Assembly (NCBI GenBank): GCA_009697105.1
Contig: SIAQ01000009.1
Span: forward strand, 1-64,000
Length of the DNA stretch: 64,000 nucleotides
DNA from: Gemmataceae bacterium
Lineage (GTDB): Bacteria > Planctomycetota > Planctomycetia > Gemmatales > Gemmataceae
Direction: 5' to 3'
Shown: positions 1-7,757 of the stretch, piece by piece
Layout of the letters: every line of letters begins with the position of its first letter
Position numbering within the stretch: the first letter of the stretch is position 1
Position numbers and translations under genes: made by a program
The notes under the pieces: generated by a model
What the model saw: only the letters and a program-made list of their open reading frames with translations
Database searches by the model: none
Told to the model about the DNA's origin: nothing

Positions 1-36
1 CTTCCCAACCGCGCTCCGCTGGCGCGTCGCGGCTAA
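1..36. repeat. Intergenic palindrome half (family G)
   Basis: The first 36 bases match the right arm of the GC-rich palindrome at 7645-7704 (core cgcgctccgct.gcgcg.cgcggctaa). Only one arm is in the window. A third, short copy of the core lies at 2176-2205 just after floA. The rest of 37-231 shows no gene. Confidence 0.5.
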
Positions 37-231
37 ACAAGAATCACTATTCTATAAGTTGCCGATGTGAACAAATGTCAATGAAAAATCGCTTGCTGTT
101 TATACCGACCTGCGTAATATCCACCAGGATTCAGCGAATAATAGGATGTTGGGCACGATTCGATTGAGTGCAACGCAATGGATATAATGAATCTGACCGA
201 GCCATCGAATCCCCTGCCCCATGAGGTTCCG

Positions 232-1062
232 ATGACGCGACGCTTTGTGATACTGTTCCTGATGACGGCGCTCGTTCTAAGCGTCGGCGGTCCGAATGCG
301 TACCTGCTGGACGACGAGCCGGTGGGCAGCGTGATTGCTGAGCGGCGTGCCGTGCCTGCGACGCAGTTGCTGGATCGCATCGGCGCGTTCCTACGCAATC
401 CCGCTGTCAGCGTCGCCTTGGTTGCTTTGGCAATCATCGGCATGATCTTTGAGTTGAAATATCCCGGCGCCTCGCTACCGGGCGGGTTGGCGGCGGTTTG
501 CTTCGTGTTGTTCTTCTGGGCTTACTCATTCACGGGCGGGTTCACGTTGCTGGCGATCCTGTTGTTCTTGCTCGGCCTATTCTTTTTGGCCTTGGAAGTA
601 TTCGTCATCCCGGGGATCGGGTTCAGCGGCGTCGCCGGCGCGGTGCTGATGTTTGTCGGGCTGTTGCTTGTCACGCTCGATCATTGGCCTACCGATCAGG
701 AAGAATGGACAAACGTCGGCGGAACGTTTGGCTCGCTGGCTATCGCCATCGTCCTGGCAATTATCGGGTCGCTGGCGTTGACCTGGTCTCTGCCCAACCT
801 GCCTTTCCTGAATCGCATGGTACTCGCGCCGCCCGAATACGGCACGACCGAGGAGGATGCGCCGAGTTCGCTCTCGAACAGCGGCGCCTATGCGCTTCTC
901 GGCGCTATGGGCGTGGCGGCGACTCCGCTACGGCCTTCGGGCAAAGTACAGTTCGGCGAGCTGTTCGTCGATGTCATCGCCGAGGGCGATCTCGTCACGC
1001 CCGGCACGCAGGTGCAGGTCGTCGAGATCGATGGCACGCGCATCGTCGTGCGTGAGGTCTGA
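232..1062 (+). CDS. nfeD: NfeD-family membrane protein
   Basis: NfeD-like integral membrane protein of about 276 residues. These proteins partner membrane flotillins, and the next gene is floA. The ATG at 232 follows GAGG with 5-base spacing and opens a hydrophobic signal or anchor segment (RRFVILFLMTALVLSVGG); an in-frame ATG at 178 has no such support. Four or more transmembrane segments follow, with the typical EVFVIPG.G..G loop, and a C-terminal soluble beta-barrel-like part (residues ~215-276, ending VVEIDGTRIVVREV), as in NfeD OB-fold domains. Long NfeD proteins carry an N-terminal ClpP-like protease domain. Here only about 45 residues precede the membrane core, so this is either an intermediate form or a protease-less truncation. 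NfeD assignment is firm; the truncation is inference. Confidence 0.88.
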   Translation: MTRRFVILFLMTALVLSVGGPNAYLLDDEPVGSVIAERRAVPATQLLDRIGAFLRNPAVSVALVALAIIGMIFELKYPGASLPGGLAAVCFVLFFWAYSFTGGFTLLAILLFLLGLFFLALEVFVIPGIGFSGVAGAVLMFVGLLLVTLDHWPTDQEEWTNVGGTFGSLAIAIVLAIIGSLALTWSLPNLPFLNRMVLAPPEYGTTEEDAPSSLSNSGAYALLGAMGVAATPLRPSGKVQFGELFVDVIAEGDLVTPGTQVQVVEIDGTRIVVREV

Positions 1063-1068
1063 GATTTC

Positions 1069-1116
1069 GCTTGCGTTTAGCGCTCGGACAATCCCATGCG
1101 AGTGCTAAACGCAAGC
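1069..1116. repeat. Intergenic inverted repeat (family A)
   Basis: Arms of 18 bases (gcttgcgtttagcgctcg / cgagtgctaaacgcaagc, one mismatch) around a 12-base loop, between nfeD and floA. The same stem family recurs at 17875, 40535, 49149, 54203 and 58808, always between genes. It could work as an attenuator inside this two-gene unit. Confidence 0.85.
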
Positions 1117-1139
1117 AAAGCTAATCAAAGGAACAGGCC

Positions 1140-2171
1140 ATGTGGACCGACTATCGCTTGTGGTTGTTTCTCTTCGGCTGCCTCGCGGTCGTATGCGCGG
1201 TCATTTTCTTCTTCGTGTTCTTGAGCTTCCTGAATCTGTGGATTCAGTGCGTATTGACGCGAGCGGACATCAGCATCTGGGGTTTGCTGTGGATGAGGCT
1301 CCGCAAAGTCAATTTCGAGATGATTGTCAAGCAAAAGATCAGCATGGTGCAGTCCGGCGTCAAAGTGGCGACGGCGCAGATGGAAGCACATTACCTCTCC
1401 GGCGGAAACGTTGAGAAGACGGCGCTCGCGGTCATCATGGCGCACAATGCGAACATCGACCTTAGCTGGGCGACCGCCGCCGCCATCGATCTCGCCGGCC
1501 GTGATGTGCTGGATGCGGTTCGGACCAGCGTCTATCCGAAAGTCATCGACTGCCCCGATCCCGCCAAGGGCAAGGCCATGCTCGAAGGTGTATGCAAAAA
1601 CGGCATCCGTCTCAAGGCCAGTGCTCGTGTCACCGTCCGCACCAAGCTCGACCGCCTGATCGGCGGCGCCACGGAGGAGACGATTATCGCCCGTGTCGGC
1701 GAAGGCATCGTCGAAGCGATTGGCGCGGCTGAAAGCCACACGGATGTCCTCGCCAATCCCCGGCTTATTTCGCAGGCGGTCTTGAAGAACGCGCTCGATT
1801 CACAGACCGCCTTCGAGATCGTCTCGATCGATGTCGCCGAGCTTGACGTTGGCGATAACGTCGGTGCCCGGCTGGCGACGAAAAAAGCGGAGTCGGACCT
1901 GCGCGTCGCACAAGCCCAGGCGGAAGTCCGCCGCGCCGCCGCCGTCGCGATGGAACAAGAAATGAGGGCGCTGGTCGAAGAAAACCGCGCCAAGGTCATG
2001 CTCGCCGAGGCGGAGATTCCGCTCGCCATGGCCGAGGCGTTTCGGAGCGGCCACCTCGGCGTGGGCGAATACTACAACATGCGCAATGTGCAAGCCGATA
2101 CCAATATGCGTAACGCCATCGCCAGCGCGGGCCGAACCTCGGACGTGAAAGAGAGCAACGGGAAGGCGTAA
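1140..2171 (+). CDS. floA: Flotillin-like protein FloA
   Basis: Flotillin-like SPFH/UPF0365 protein (343 residues) that organises membrane microdomains. An N-terminal hydrophobic hairpin (residues ~5-35) anchors it. The SPFH-like core follows, with typical stretches AMEAHYLSGG, ALAVIMAHNANI and DLAGRDVLDAV, then an Ala/Glu-rich helical region (residues ~245-300), a hallmark of FloA. The C-terminus ends with GVGEYYNMRNVQADT.MR, also characteristic. Length is close to the usual ~330. It sits 77 bases after nfeD on the same strand, the conserved nfeD-floA arrangement. A family A hairpin lies between the two, so coupling may be modulated there. Confidence 0.95.
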   Translation: MWTDYRLWLFLFGCLAVVCAVIFFFVFLSFLNLWIQCVLTRADISIWGLLWMRLRKVNFEMIVKQKISMVQSGVKVATAQMEAHYLSGGNVEKTALAVIMAHNANIDLSWATAAAIDLAGRDVLDAVRTSVYPKVIDCPDPAKGKAMLEGVCKNGIRLKASARVTVRTKLDRLIGGATEETIIARVGEGIVEAIGAAESHTDVLANPRLISQAVLKNALDSQTAFEIVSIDVAELDVGDNVGARLATKKAESDLRVAQAQAEVRRAAAVAMEQEMRALVEENRAKVMLAEAEIPLAMAEAFRSGHLGVGEYYNMRNVQADTNMRNAIASAGRTSDVKESNGKA

Positions 2172-2246
2172 GTCCTGCCTCGACGCGCCAGCGGAGCGCG
2201 GGATCGAATCGTATCGAAATCGCGATGATTAATGAAGGAGCTATCG

Positions 2247-2594
2247 ATGGCGACTGCAACCAAACGAAATCCAAAAACCTCTCGCAATGGCCAGACGCCA
2301 GACGCCGAGCCGGAGGTTCTGACACTCGCCGAGGCGGCGACGTTTCTTCGTATCGACGAAGAGTCGGTTGTTCGCCTCGTCAACGAACAGGGATTGCCTG
2401 GCCGATCCGTCGGCGATGGCTGGCGTTTCTTGCGTTCCGGTCTCAGAGCATGGCTGATCACGCCGAATTTCCAATATGGCAAGGATGCCGTCCTTGACAT
2501 CATCGGAAGTTGGAAGGATGATCCCTTGGTCGAGCAAAAGTTGAAAACGACCTATGCACGCCGCGGTCGTCCCATGACGGAGGACGGCGAATGA
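2247..2594 (+). CDS. Helix-turn-helix antitoxin-like protein
   Basis: Small protein of 115 residues with an excisionase/MerR-like helix-turn-helix (residues ~24-60: LTLAEAATFLRIDEESVVRLV then GLPGRSVGDGWRFLRSGLRAWL), a DNA-binding domain seen in antitoxins paired with PIN toxins. The ATG at 2247 is preceded by GAAGGAG at 2234-2240; an upstream ATG at 2232 overlaps that Shine-Dalgarno sequence and is less likely. Its stop overlaps the start of the PIN gene (ATGA at 2591-2594), which implies translational coupling and supports a toxin-antitoxin pair. It is probably the autoregulating antitoxin. Because the PIN partner carries an internal stop, the module is probably degenerate. Confidence 0.75.
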   Translation: MATATKRNPKTSRNGQTPDAEPEVLTLAEAATFLRIDEESVVRLVNEQGLPGRSVGDGWRFLRSGLRAWLITPNFQYGKDAVLDIIGSWKDDPLVEQKLKTTYARRGRPMTEDGE

Positions 2595-3007
2595 TCGTCC
2601 TGGACACAGACACCCTGACCCTATTGTTGATGGACCACGCCAAAGTCGTGGCGAGATATAAATCGGCTCAGGAAAAGGTCGTAATCTCCATCATCACCCG
2701 AATTGAAGTTTTGCAGGGCCGTTTCGAGAGTCTAATGAAAGCCTTGGATGCCAAAGAGTTACTGATCGCGCATCGGTGACTCATTAAAGCTGAACACGAT
2801 TTGACTCGATTTCAGACATTACCTATTGATGAGAAAGCCGGAAATGAGTTTGACCGGTTACTGAAAGACAAGAAACACAATAAGGTTGGTCGCGCCGATT
2901 TGCTGATCGCGTCGATTGCCCTCACGCAACGTGCCACCTTGGCGACGCGCAATCTCAAGCATTTCAGGCTATTCGCGGGCTTGAAACTAACGAACTGGGC
3001 CGACTAG
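2591..3007 (+). pseudogene. PIN-domain (VapC-like) toxin with in-frame TGA
   Basis: Reading one frame from 2591 to 3007 gives a complete PIN-domain protein apart from one TGA at 2777-2779. The start MIVLDTDTLTLLL holds the first acidic residue (LDTD). SIITRIEVLQGR holds the second acidic motif. The part after the stop contains KKHNKVGRADLLIASIAL and ATLATRNLKHF, the conserved C-terminal half with the RADLLIA Asp. The stop falls where relatives commonly have Trp, so a TGG to TGA change is the simplest explanation. The PIN fold is an RNase; without readthrough only a 62-residue fragment would be made, lacking the second half of the acidic active site. The gene overlaps the upstream helix-turn-helix antitoxin by 4 bases. 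Confidence 0.85.
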
Positions 3008-3017
3008 CGAGGATCAC

Positions 3018-3350
3018 ATGCCGCCGCTTATCGACATCGTCATCCTGCTCGCGGGTTTGTTTGTCATCGCCGCTGTGCTGTTGCTTTTGCTGCGTAGCGC
3101 TGGTCGTGCTACGGGATTCGCGCAGGTTACCTTGCCGGTTTCGCCGACCGTTGTGCAACCGGCGGAACCCGTCGCCGTACCCGTCGTGAAGCCGCGACCG
3201 AAGCGAAAGCGTGCCAAGCTGACGCCCGCAGCGACGAAACCACCGACGCCGATAGATCGCGTTGTCGGTCTGCTGAAAGACCCCGATTCGTTGGCGACCG
3301 CGTTTTTGTTGCGCGAGATTCTCGATCCGCCGAAGTCGCGCCGCAAATGA
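3018..3350 (+). CDS. Small single-pass membrane protein, unknown function
   Basis: A 110-residue protein with one N-terminal transmembrane helix (residues ~4-27, IDIVILLAGLFVIAAVLLLLL). A Pro/Val-rich linker and a strongly basic stretch (KPRPKRKRAK) follow, then a short helical tail ending in LLREILDPPKSRRK. The start is preceded by GAGGAT at 3009-3014, close to the ATG. The family is not recognised. The basic, proline-rich tail suggests a cytoplasmic binding segment, but no function can be assigned. It lies between the broken PIN gene and a convergent hydrolase. Confidence 0.6.
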   Translation: MPPLIDIVILLAGLFVIAAVLLLLLRSAGRATGFAQVTLPVSPTVVQPAEPVAVPVVKPRPKRKRAKLTPAATKPPTPIDRVVGLLKDPDSLATAFLLREILDPPKSRRK

Positions 3351-3358
3351 TTGTCGGT

Positions 3359-4762
3359 TTACTTTCGCTCGACCATTTTGCGAAATATGTCGCACACGAT
3401 CGGCCCAGTCTCCGGTCCTAGACTATTCTCCTCGCCGTATTGCGCTCGCTTTCGTCCGTAGCAGTAAGGCGCTTTCTCATCCCACTGGCGTTTGGGCAGG
3501 ATGTAGCCGATCTCGTCGTTGGCCAAGCCGACAATCATGCGATGCGGGCCTTTCATCTGGGCGTAGATGCCCGGTTCGATGGCGGCGTCGGGGAAGTCGG
3601 CGTTCTTGTCGGCGGGGTCTTGCACTTTGCTCAACACGAGTTCGGGATAGATTTCGCCGGGAATTGCCGCTATTTCGAGCTTGCCTAGTTTCAGCCAACC
3701 GACTTCGGTTTGGATGCAGAGTGGAATCTTTTTGTCGATCTGTCCCTTGAACGGTTCTGCCTTGAGTGGATCATTTCGCCACACGTAGACATCGCGTTTC
3801 AGCACGCCGAAGTTGAAAGCGAGCATGTAGAACGGATTGTCGATTGGTGCGAAGAAGCGCTGGGTGCGTACCTCGAACGGCGTCAACGTGACCGGCTTGG
3901 CGGTGGCAAGCGCTTTGTCTGCGAGTTTGCCGACGAGCACGCCGTAAGCCTTGGTCTTGGCAAACGTGCCGTCATTGAGCGCGACGCCGGCGTCGTCCTT
4001 TACTTCGACATGAAGTGAAGTCATCAAACCGCCGACGGTCCCCGTGAGATAGACGACGGGGCAGCCGTGCTTTTTTCGTAGGTATTCGGCAGTGAAACCT
4101 ACGAAGTCGGCGCTGATTTCGGTGTTCTTGCTGTCGAGCGTTTCGGGATGGCAGTTCCATTGCACGAGGATGCCGACCGATTTCTTGTCCGCGCCATCGA
4201 AGCGCAGGGCGACGAGTTCATCGTGCTTGACATACGGCTCGCGATTGTCGTGCAGCAGTTGCGGCGCGAACGCGCTGCCGATGGCCGCATCGGCGGGTTG
4301 GCGTGCTTTGTCGGCGGCGCGAATGGCTTGCACTATGCCTTGCTCAACCTTCTTGAGATATTCGGGATCGACGCCGGACGTCAGCAAGTTCGGCCCCCAC
4401 AGGCCCATCGTGTCCGGGCCTTCGTGGTTGTGCGTGCTCGCCACAAGGATGTAAGTGAAATCGCGTAACTCGCTACGCACGCGCTGAGCGACGTCGTTGA
4501 ACAGGCCGACGACATCAACCGAAGCAATGGCGATCTTTTTTCCCGCGTGCTCCAGAACGACCACGCGGACCATAATCGGATCATGAATCTTGGTCGCCGC
4601 CCTGCCTTTGCCAAAGCCCGCGATCCAGACCGGCGTCTTGCCAAGCGTCGGCGAAACATCTGCCTCGGCGAACCCGACGGAGACCTGCGCGATCACGCGC
4701 GAACTCGTCGGCACGATGCACGCGATGGCGAGGAGCAAGACGAAGCAGCGTGGTGTGTTCAT
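3359..4762 (-). CDS. Secreted neutral/alkaline ceramidase-like hydrolase
   Basis: A 467-residue exported protein similar to the N-terminal catalytic part of neutral/alkaline non-lysosomal ceramidases, which are zinc amidases of sphingolipid or related N-acyl substrates. The start at 4762 follows GCGAGG and gives a signal peptide (FVLLLAIACIVPTSSRVIAQ). An upstream extension to 5050 would run through a palindromic repeat and is rejected. Typical features are VGFAEADVSP near the N-terminus, the zinc-ligand-like STHNHEGPDT and VQWNCHPET, and GTVGGLMTS. Many planctomycetes carry such short ceramidase-like proteins of unknown substrate. No partner genes are adjacent. Confidence 0.8.
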   Translation of the reverse strand: MNTPRCFVLLLAIACIVPTSSRVIAQVSVGFAEADVSPTLGKTPVWIAGFGKGRAATKIHDPIMVRVVVLEHAGKKIAIASVDVVGLFNDVAQRVRSELRDFTYILVASTHNHEGPDTMGLWGPNLLTSGVDPEYLKKVEQGIVQAIRAADKARQPADAAIGSAFAPQLLHDNREPYVKHDELVALRFDGADKKSVGILVQWNCHPETLDSKNTEISADFVGFTAEYLRKKHGCPVVYLTGTVGGLMTSLHVEVKDDAGVALNDGTFAKTKAYGVLVGKLADKALATAKPVTLTPFEVRTQRFFAPIDNPFYMLAFNFGVLKRDVYVWRNDPLKAEPFKGQIDKKIPLCIQTEVGWLKLGKLEIAAIPGEIYPELVLSKVQDPADKNADFPDAAIEPGIYAQMKGPHRMIVGLANDEIGYILPKRQWDEKAPYCYGRKRAQYGEENSLGPETGPIVCDIFRKMVERK

Positions 4763-4828
4763 ACCTCGCATTTTATGAAGGCGCATGCTAAGTATCGGAT
4801 GCGCGACAAAAATTGTGGAAATTGGCGT

Positions 4829-4895
4829 AAGCCCAGAGGTGAGGTACTCCGAACCTCTGGGATCCCAAGGGTTAGGAGTACCGCACCCTTGGGCT
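4829..4895. repeat. Palindrome family C, complete copy
   Basis: A 67-base imperfect palindrome running aagcccagaggtgaggtact ... ggagtaccgcacccttgggc tt, with a TGGGATCCCA centre. Other copies are at 15474-15540, 34548-34615 and 46137-46217 (with a central insertion), with a split copy at 11752/12193. It separates the ceramidase-like gene from the divergent redoxin gene. Confidence 0.9.
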
Positions 4896-5012
4896 TGCAT
4901 TGTTGGTTTTGGTCTCCTGAAACCGTGAAAATCGCGATCGGCTTGACACGGGCTGTGGAAAGAACAAAATACCATGAACTGCCGCACTGCTATTTCCCCC
5001 GAGGCGGATCGC

Positions 5013-5642
5013 ATGGTACTTCGCATTCTGATTTTCGCATTTGCGTGCACGTCGCTCCTGGCCTTTGCTGTCGGATGCGGCTCGACGCCTGCGAAGAAAT
5101 ACCCGAGTGTGTACGATTATAACCCAGCCTTTCGCGACGACGCCACGACGAACACCAAGGTGACAGGTGTCAATTTCTTGCCGCAGTTCGTGGATCGTGA
5201 CGGTAAGACCATCAGGCTCAAGGATTTTGAAGGGAAGAAGAACGTCGCCTTGTTTTTCATGCGCGGCATGACGCGCGATCCCGGCGGCCTCTGCCCTACG
5301 TGCAGCGTGCAAACCTCGCGACTCGTCGCCAACGTCGGTGAGTTCGGCAAGCGCGACACGGAGGTGCTCATCATCTTCCCGGGCGAAAAACAACACGCCG
5401 CCGAGTTCGCCGCCAAGATTCAAACGACCGTCGACGGCAAGGCGATGCCAATTCCGGTGCTGCTCGACGAGGATTTCAAGGCGGTAGATCGTCTGGGCAT
5501 ACGCGGGGATAGCGCGAAGCCGTCGACGTTTCTGTTCGACAAGGCAGGCCAGGTGCGGTTCGCCTATGTCGGTGCGACATCGACGGATCGCCCATCGTTG
5601 GCGGCAATCTACAAACAGCTGGACGAAATGGCGAAGCCGTGA
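5013..5642 (+). CDS. Redoxin-domain (AhpC/TSA-like) lipoprotein
   Basis: A 209-residue thioredoxin-fold protein. The start at 5013 (after GAGGCGG) gives a lipoprotein signal peptide with a lipobox ending AVGC at residues ~21-24; an earlier in-frame start at 4974 would bury it. The redoxin domain follows: FLPQFVDRDGKTIRLKDFEG, then FFMRGMTRD and a CPTC motif (GGLCPTCSVQTSRL), then VLIIFPG and DEDFKAVDRLGI. CPTC suggests a peroxiredoxin- or disulfide-exchange-type active site rather than the classic single peroxidatic Cys. It probably acts outside the cytoplasmic membrane in thiol redox chemistry. No partner reductase is next to it. Confidence 0.8.
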   Translation: MVLRILIFAFACTSLLAFAVGCGSTPAKKYPSVYDYNPAFRDDATTNTKVTGVNFLPQFVDRDGKTIRLKDFEGKKNVALFFMRGMTRDPGGLCPTCSVQTSRLVANVGEFGKRDTEVLIIFPGEKQHAAEFAAKIQTTVDGKAMPIPVLLDEDFKAVDRLGIRGDSAKPSTFLFDKAGQVRFAYVGATSTDRPSLAAIYKQLDEMAKP

Positions 5643-5713
5643 TCCATGGTTCCGTAGTTCCTAGAATTAGCCACGGGCGAAACCCAGCGCGGGCGGGCCG
5701 CAACAAATACAGC

Positions 5714-5840
5714 ATCACGAAAGGACGAAAGAGTGAAAGCACGAAAAATACTCTTGTGTTTACCTTTCGTGCTTTCGTGATTCGTATTCTGGATTTGCGC
5801 AACATGAATTCTGCGCGGCTCGCAAGGATTTTGGAGGTAG
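5714..5840 (+). repeat. Composite element H (hairpin plus conserved 60-mer), copy 1
   Basis: An 18-base stem (5714-5731 with 5764-5781, core cgaaag.acgaaag) is followed by a conserved segment to 5840 (gaattctgcgcggctcg ... ttttggaggtag). The same two parts, in inverted orientation, occur at 11937-12080. It fills most of the 5643-5964 gap before the kinase gene. The rest of that gap ends with a phrase like atccgtgcttaatctgtg. Confidence 0.75.
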
Positions 5841-5964
5841 GAGACGTGGATGAAACACGGAAAGGAAGTCACGACTGCAATTCCCTGGTTCTTCGTTTCT
5901 ACTCTGCTCCCTATCCGTGCTTAATCTGTGCTCCATCCCTGGCAATTTTGTTTTGGAACGAATA

Positions 5965-7644
5965 ATGGTCTCGAATCGATGCAACCTATGTGGCAATGCG
6001 CTGGTGGCTGGCGCGTCGTGTTCAACGTGCACGACCGGGCCGGCGGAGACCGTCGCGGTCGTCGCCGACGCCACCAGCACCGAACCGAGCGACCAAAGCC
6101 CAACAGTTCATGCCACGGACCTGCTCGGTGAAAACGCCAGCCGGGCCGCCGATCTTCCGGGGTATGAACTGCTGGGCGTACTGGGCCAAGGCGCCATGGG
6201 CGTCGTCCATCGCGCACGGCAAATTGCGCTCGACCGGTTTGTTGCGATCAAGGTCGTTCGAGGCAATACGCTCAACAATACCCTTCGCGCACGCTTTCTC
6301 CAGGAAGCACGAAGTTCCGCGAAGCTCAAGCATCCGAATATCGTCATCGTTTACGACCTCGGACAACTGGGAGAGCAGCTCTTTCTCGTCATGGAGTTGC
6401 TCGAAGGCGAAACGCTGGCCCAGCACATCGCACGCATGGGCAAGATCGACGAATGCCGAACCTGGATGCTCGTGCGGCAGGCTGTCGCTGGACTCGTCCA
6501 TGCCGAACAGGTGGGCATCGTGCATCGCGACATCAAGCCGGAGAACCTGTTTATCACATCCAGCGGCGACGGCGGCGAGCCATTCCTGAAGATCATGGAT
6601 TTCGGCCTGGCGCTATTGAATCAGCGAGCCGAAGGCGAGGCGCTGACGAACGCCGGCGAGATCCTAGGTACACCCATATACATGGCGCCGGAGCAGTTCG
6701 CCTCCTCGCGCGTCGATGCCCGCGCCGACATTTATTCGCTCGGCGTCACGGCGTTGCACATGCTCACGGGGCAGACGCCCTACGGCAACACCAGCATCTG
6801 GAAGATCGTCGCAAAAAAGAGGGTGCCGCTGCCGATCCCAACGCATCTGTCTGCGGCAGGTCAAGCTCTGCTCCACCGCATGACCGCTCCGCAACTCGGT
6901 GATCGCATTGCGACGCACGCCGATTTGCTGATCGCCATCGACCGACTGCTCGACGCCCGACCGAGCGAGCCAGCGTCGACGATTCCCGAACCGCCCAAGT
7001 TAGCCCGTAGACGCTGGCGCTGGTTTGTCTTCGCTGGCTTGATCGTCTTGGCTCTGGCCGGCGCAACTGCGGTATACCTACGTCAAGGTCATGTCTCGGA
7101 GGAGTGGATCGCCGACGGATCGATTTCGCTTTTCGACGGCAAGAATCTCGCCGGCTGGCGTTTCATTCGCGGCACCTGGAAGCCCGACAAGGACGCCGAG
7201 GGTGGCACGGTCCTCTCCGGCCAAGGCATCATCGCCAGGCCGTTGCCCGATTTCGCGAACTATCGGCTCCTGCTTGGCGTCGATTCGTCGCAATGTAAGT
7301 TGGTCGAGGTGCAGTTCGGCATCGTCGGCGATGGCGCTTCCGCGAGCCGGCTGATGCTACGCATCGCCAGCGACTCTATCGCCATCGGCAAGCAAGTCGG
7401 CGAGGACGGCTCCTTCGCGCTCATCGCATCCATCCCGGCGCCGCCAGGGCCGGACCGCGAGCAAGAAACGCCCTACCGCGAAGTGCGCATCGAACGCATC
7501 GCGGGCCGCTGGAAGGCCTACTATCACGGCAAACTCGTCGGCGAAGCGCGCGCCCCGACAAACGAACGCCCAGAGTTTCGGCTGCAAGCTAACGGCGGTG
7601 CAGCTCGCTTTGAGACGATTGAAGTTATCGAAATGAAAGGTTAA
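5965..7644 (+). CDS. Ser/Thr protein kinase with C-terminal DUF1080-like domain
   Basis: A 559-residue Hanks-type kinase. A short zinc-ribbon-like motif (CNLCG ... CSTC) occupies residues 6-22. The kinase domain (~67-330) has the glycine loop GQGAMGVVHRA, VAIK with Lys96, HRDIKPEN with Asp189, DFG at 212-214 and GTPIYMAPEQ. A transmembrane helix spans ~352-372. Outside the membrane lies a domain starting SISLFDGKNLAGW (~387-558) that resembles DUF1080/concanavalin-like carbohydrate-binding domains. Membrane kinases with extracellular sensor domains are usual, but a DUF1080-type sensor is a planctomycete speciality. This suggests phosphorylation signalling driven by a sugar or polysaccharide ligand (inference). 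ATG 5965 is preferred to an upstream GTG at 5917. Confidence 0.88.
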   Translation: MVSNRCNLCGNALVAGASCSTCTTGPAETVAVVADATSTEPSDQSPTVHATDLLGENASRAADLPGYELLGVLGQGAMGVVHRARQIALDRFVAIKVVRGNTLNNTLRARFLQEARSSAKLKHPNIVIVYDLGQLGEQLFLVMELLEGETLAQHIARMGKIDECRTWMLVRQAVAGLVHAEQVGIVHRDIKPENLFITSSGDGGEPFLKIMDFGLALLNQRAEGEALTNAGEILGTPIYMAPEQFASSRVDARADIYSLGVTALHMLTGQTPYGNTSIWKIVAKKRVPLPIPTHLSAAGQALLHRMTAPQLGDRIATHADLLIAIDRLLDARPSEPASTIPEPPKLARRRWRWFVFAGLIVLALAGATAVYLRQGHVSEEWIADGSISLFDGKNLAGWRFIRGTWKPDKDAEGGTVLSGQGIIARPLPDFANYRLLLGVDSSQCKLVEVQFGIVGDGASASRLMLRIASDSIAIGKQVGEDGSFALIASIPAPPGPDREQETPYREVRIERIAGRWKAYYHGKLVGEARAPTNERPEFRLQANGGAARFETIEVIEMKG

Positions 7645-7704
7645 GCCGCGACGCGCTATGCGGAGCGCGGGGTCGATGTCGCGCTCCGCTAGCGCGGCGC
7701 GGCT
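7645..7704. repeat. GC-rich palindrome (family G)
   Basis: Arms ~26 bases long (agccgcgacgcgctatgcgg .. / .. ccgctagcgcggcgcggct) with a short loop, starting at the stop codon of the kinase gene. It could terminate transcription of that gene. One-armed copies are at 1-36 and 2176-2205. Confidence 0.8.
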
Positions 7705-7757
7705 AAACGAATTATCGCAATAATTAACCACCCGTTCTTCAATCGAGGTCCTGCCTT

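Noticed and set aside
2777-2779. TGA as selenocysteine or as Trp by code change
   Set aside because: TGA serves as stop in several neighbouring genes, no SECIS-like hairpin was seen after it, and the expected residue is Trp, so a nonsense mutation is simpler.
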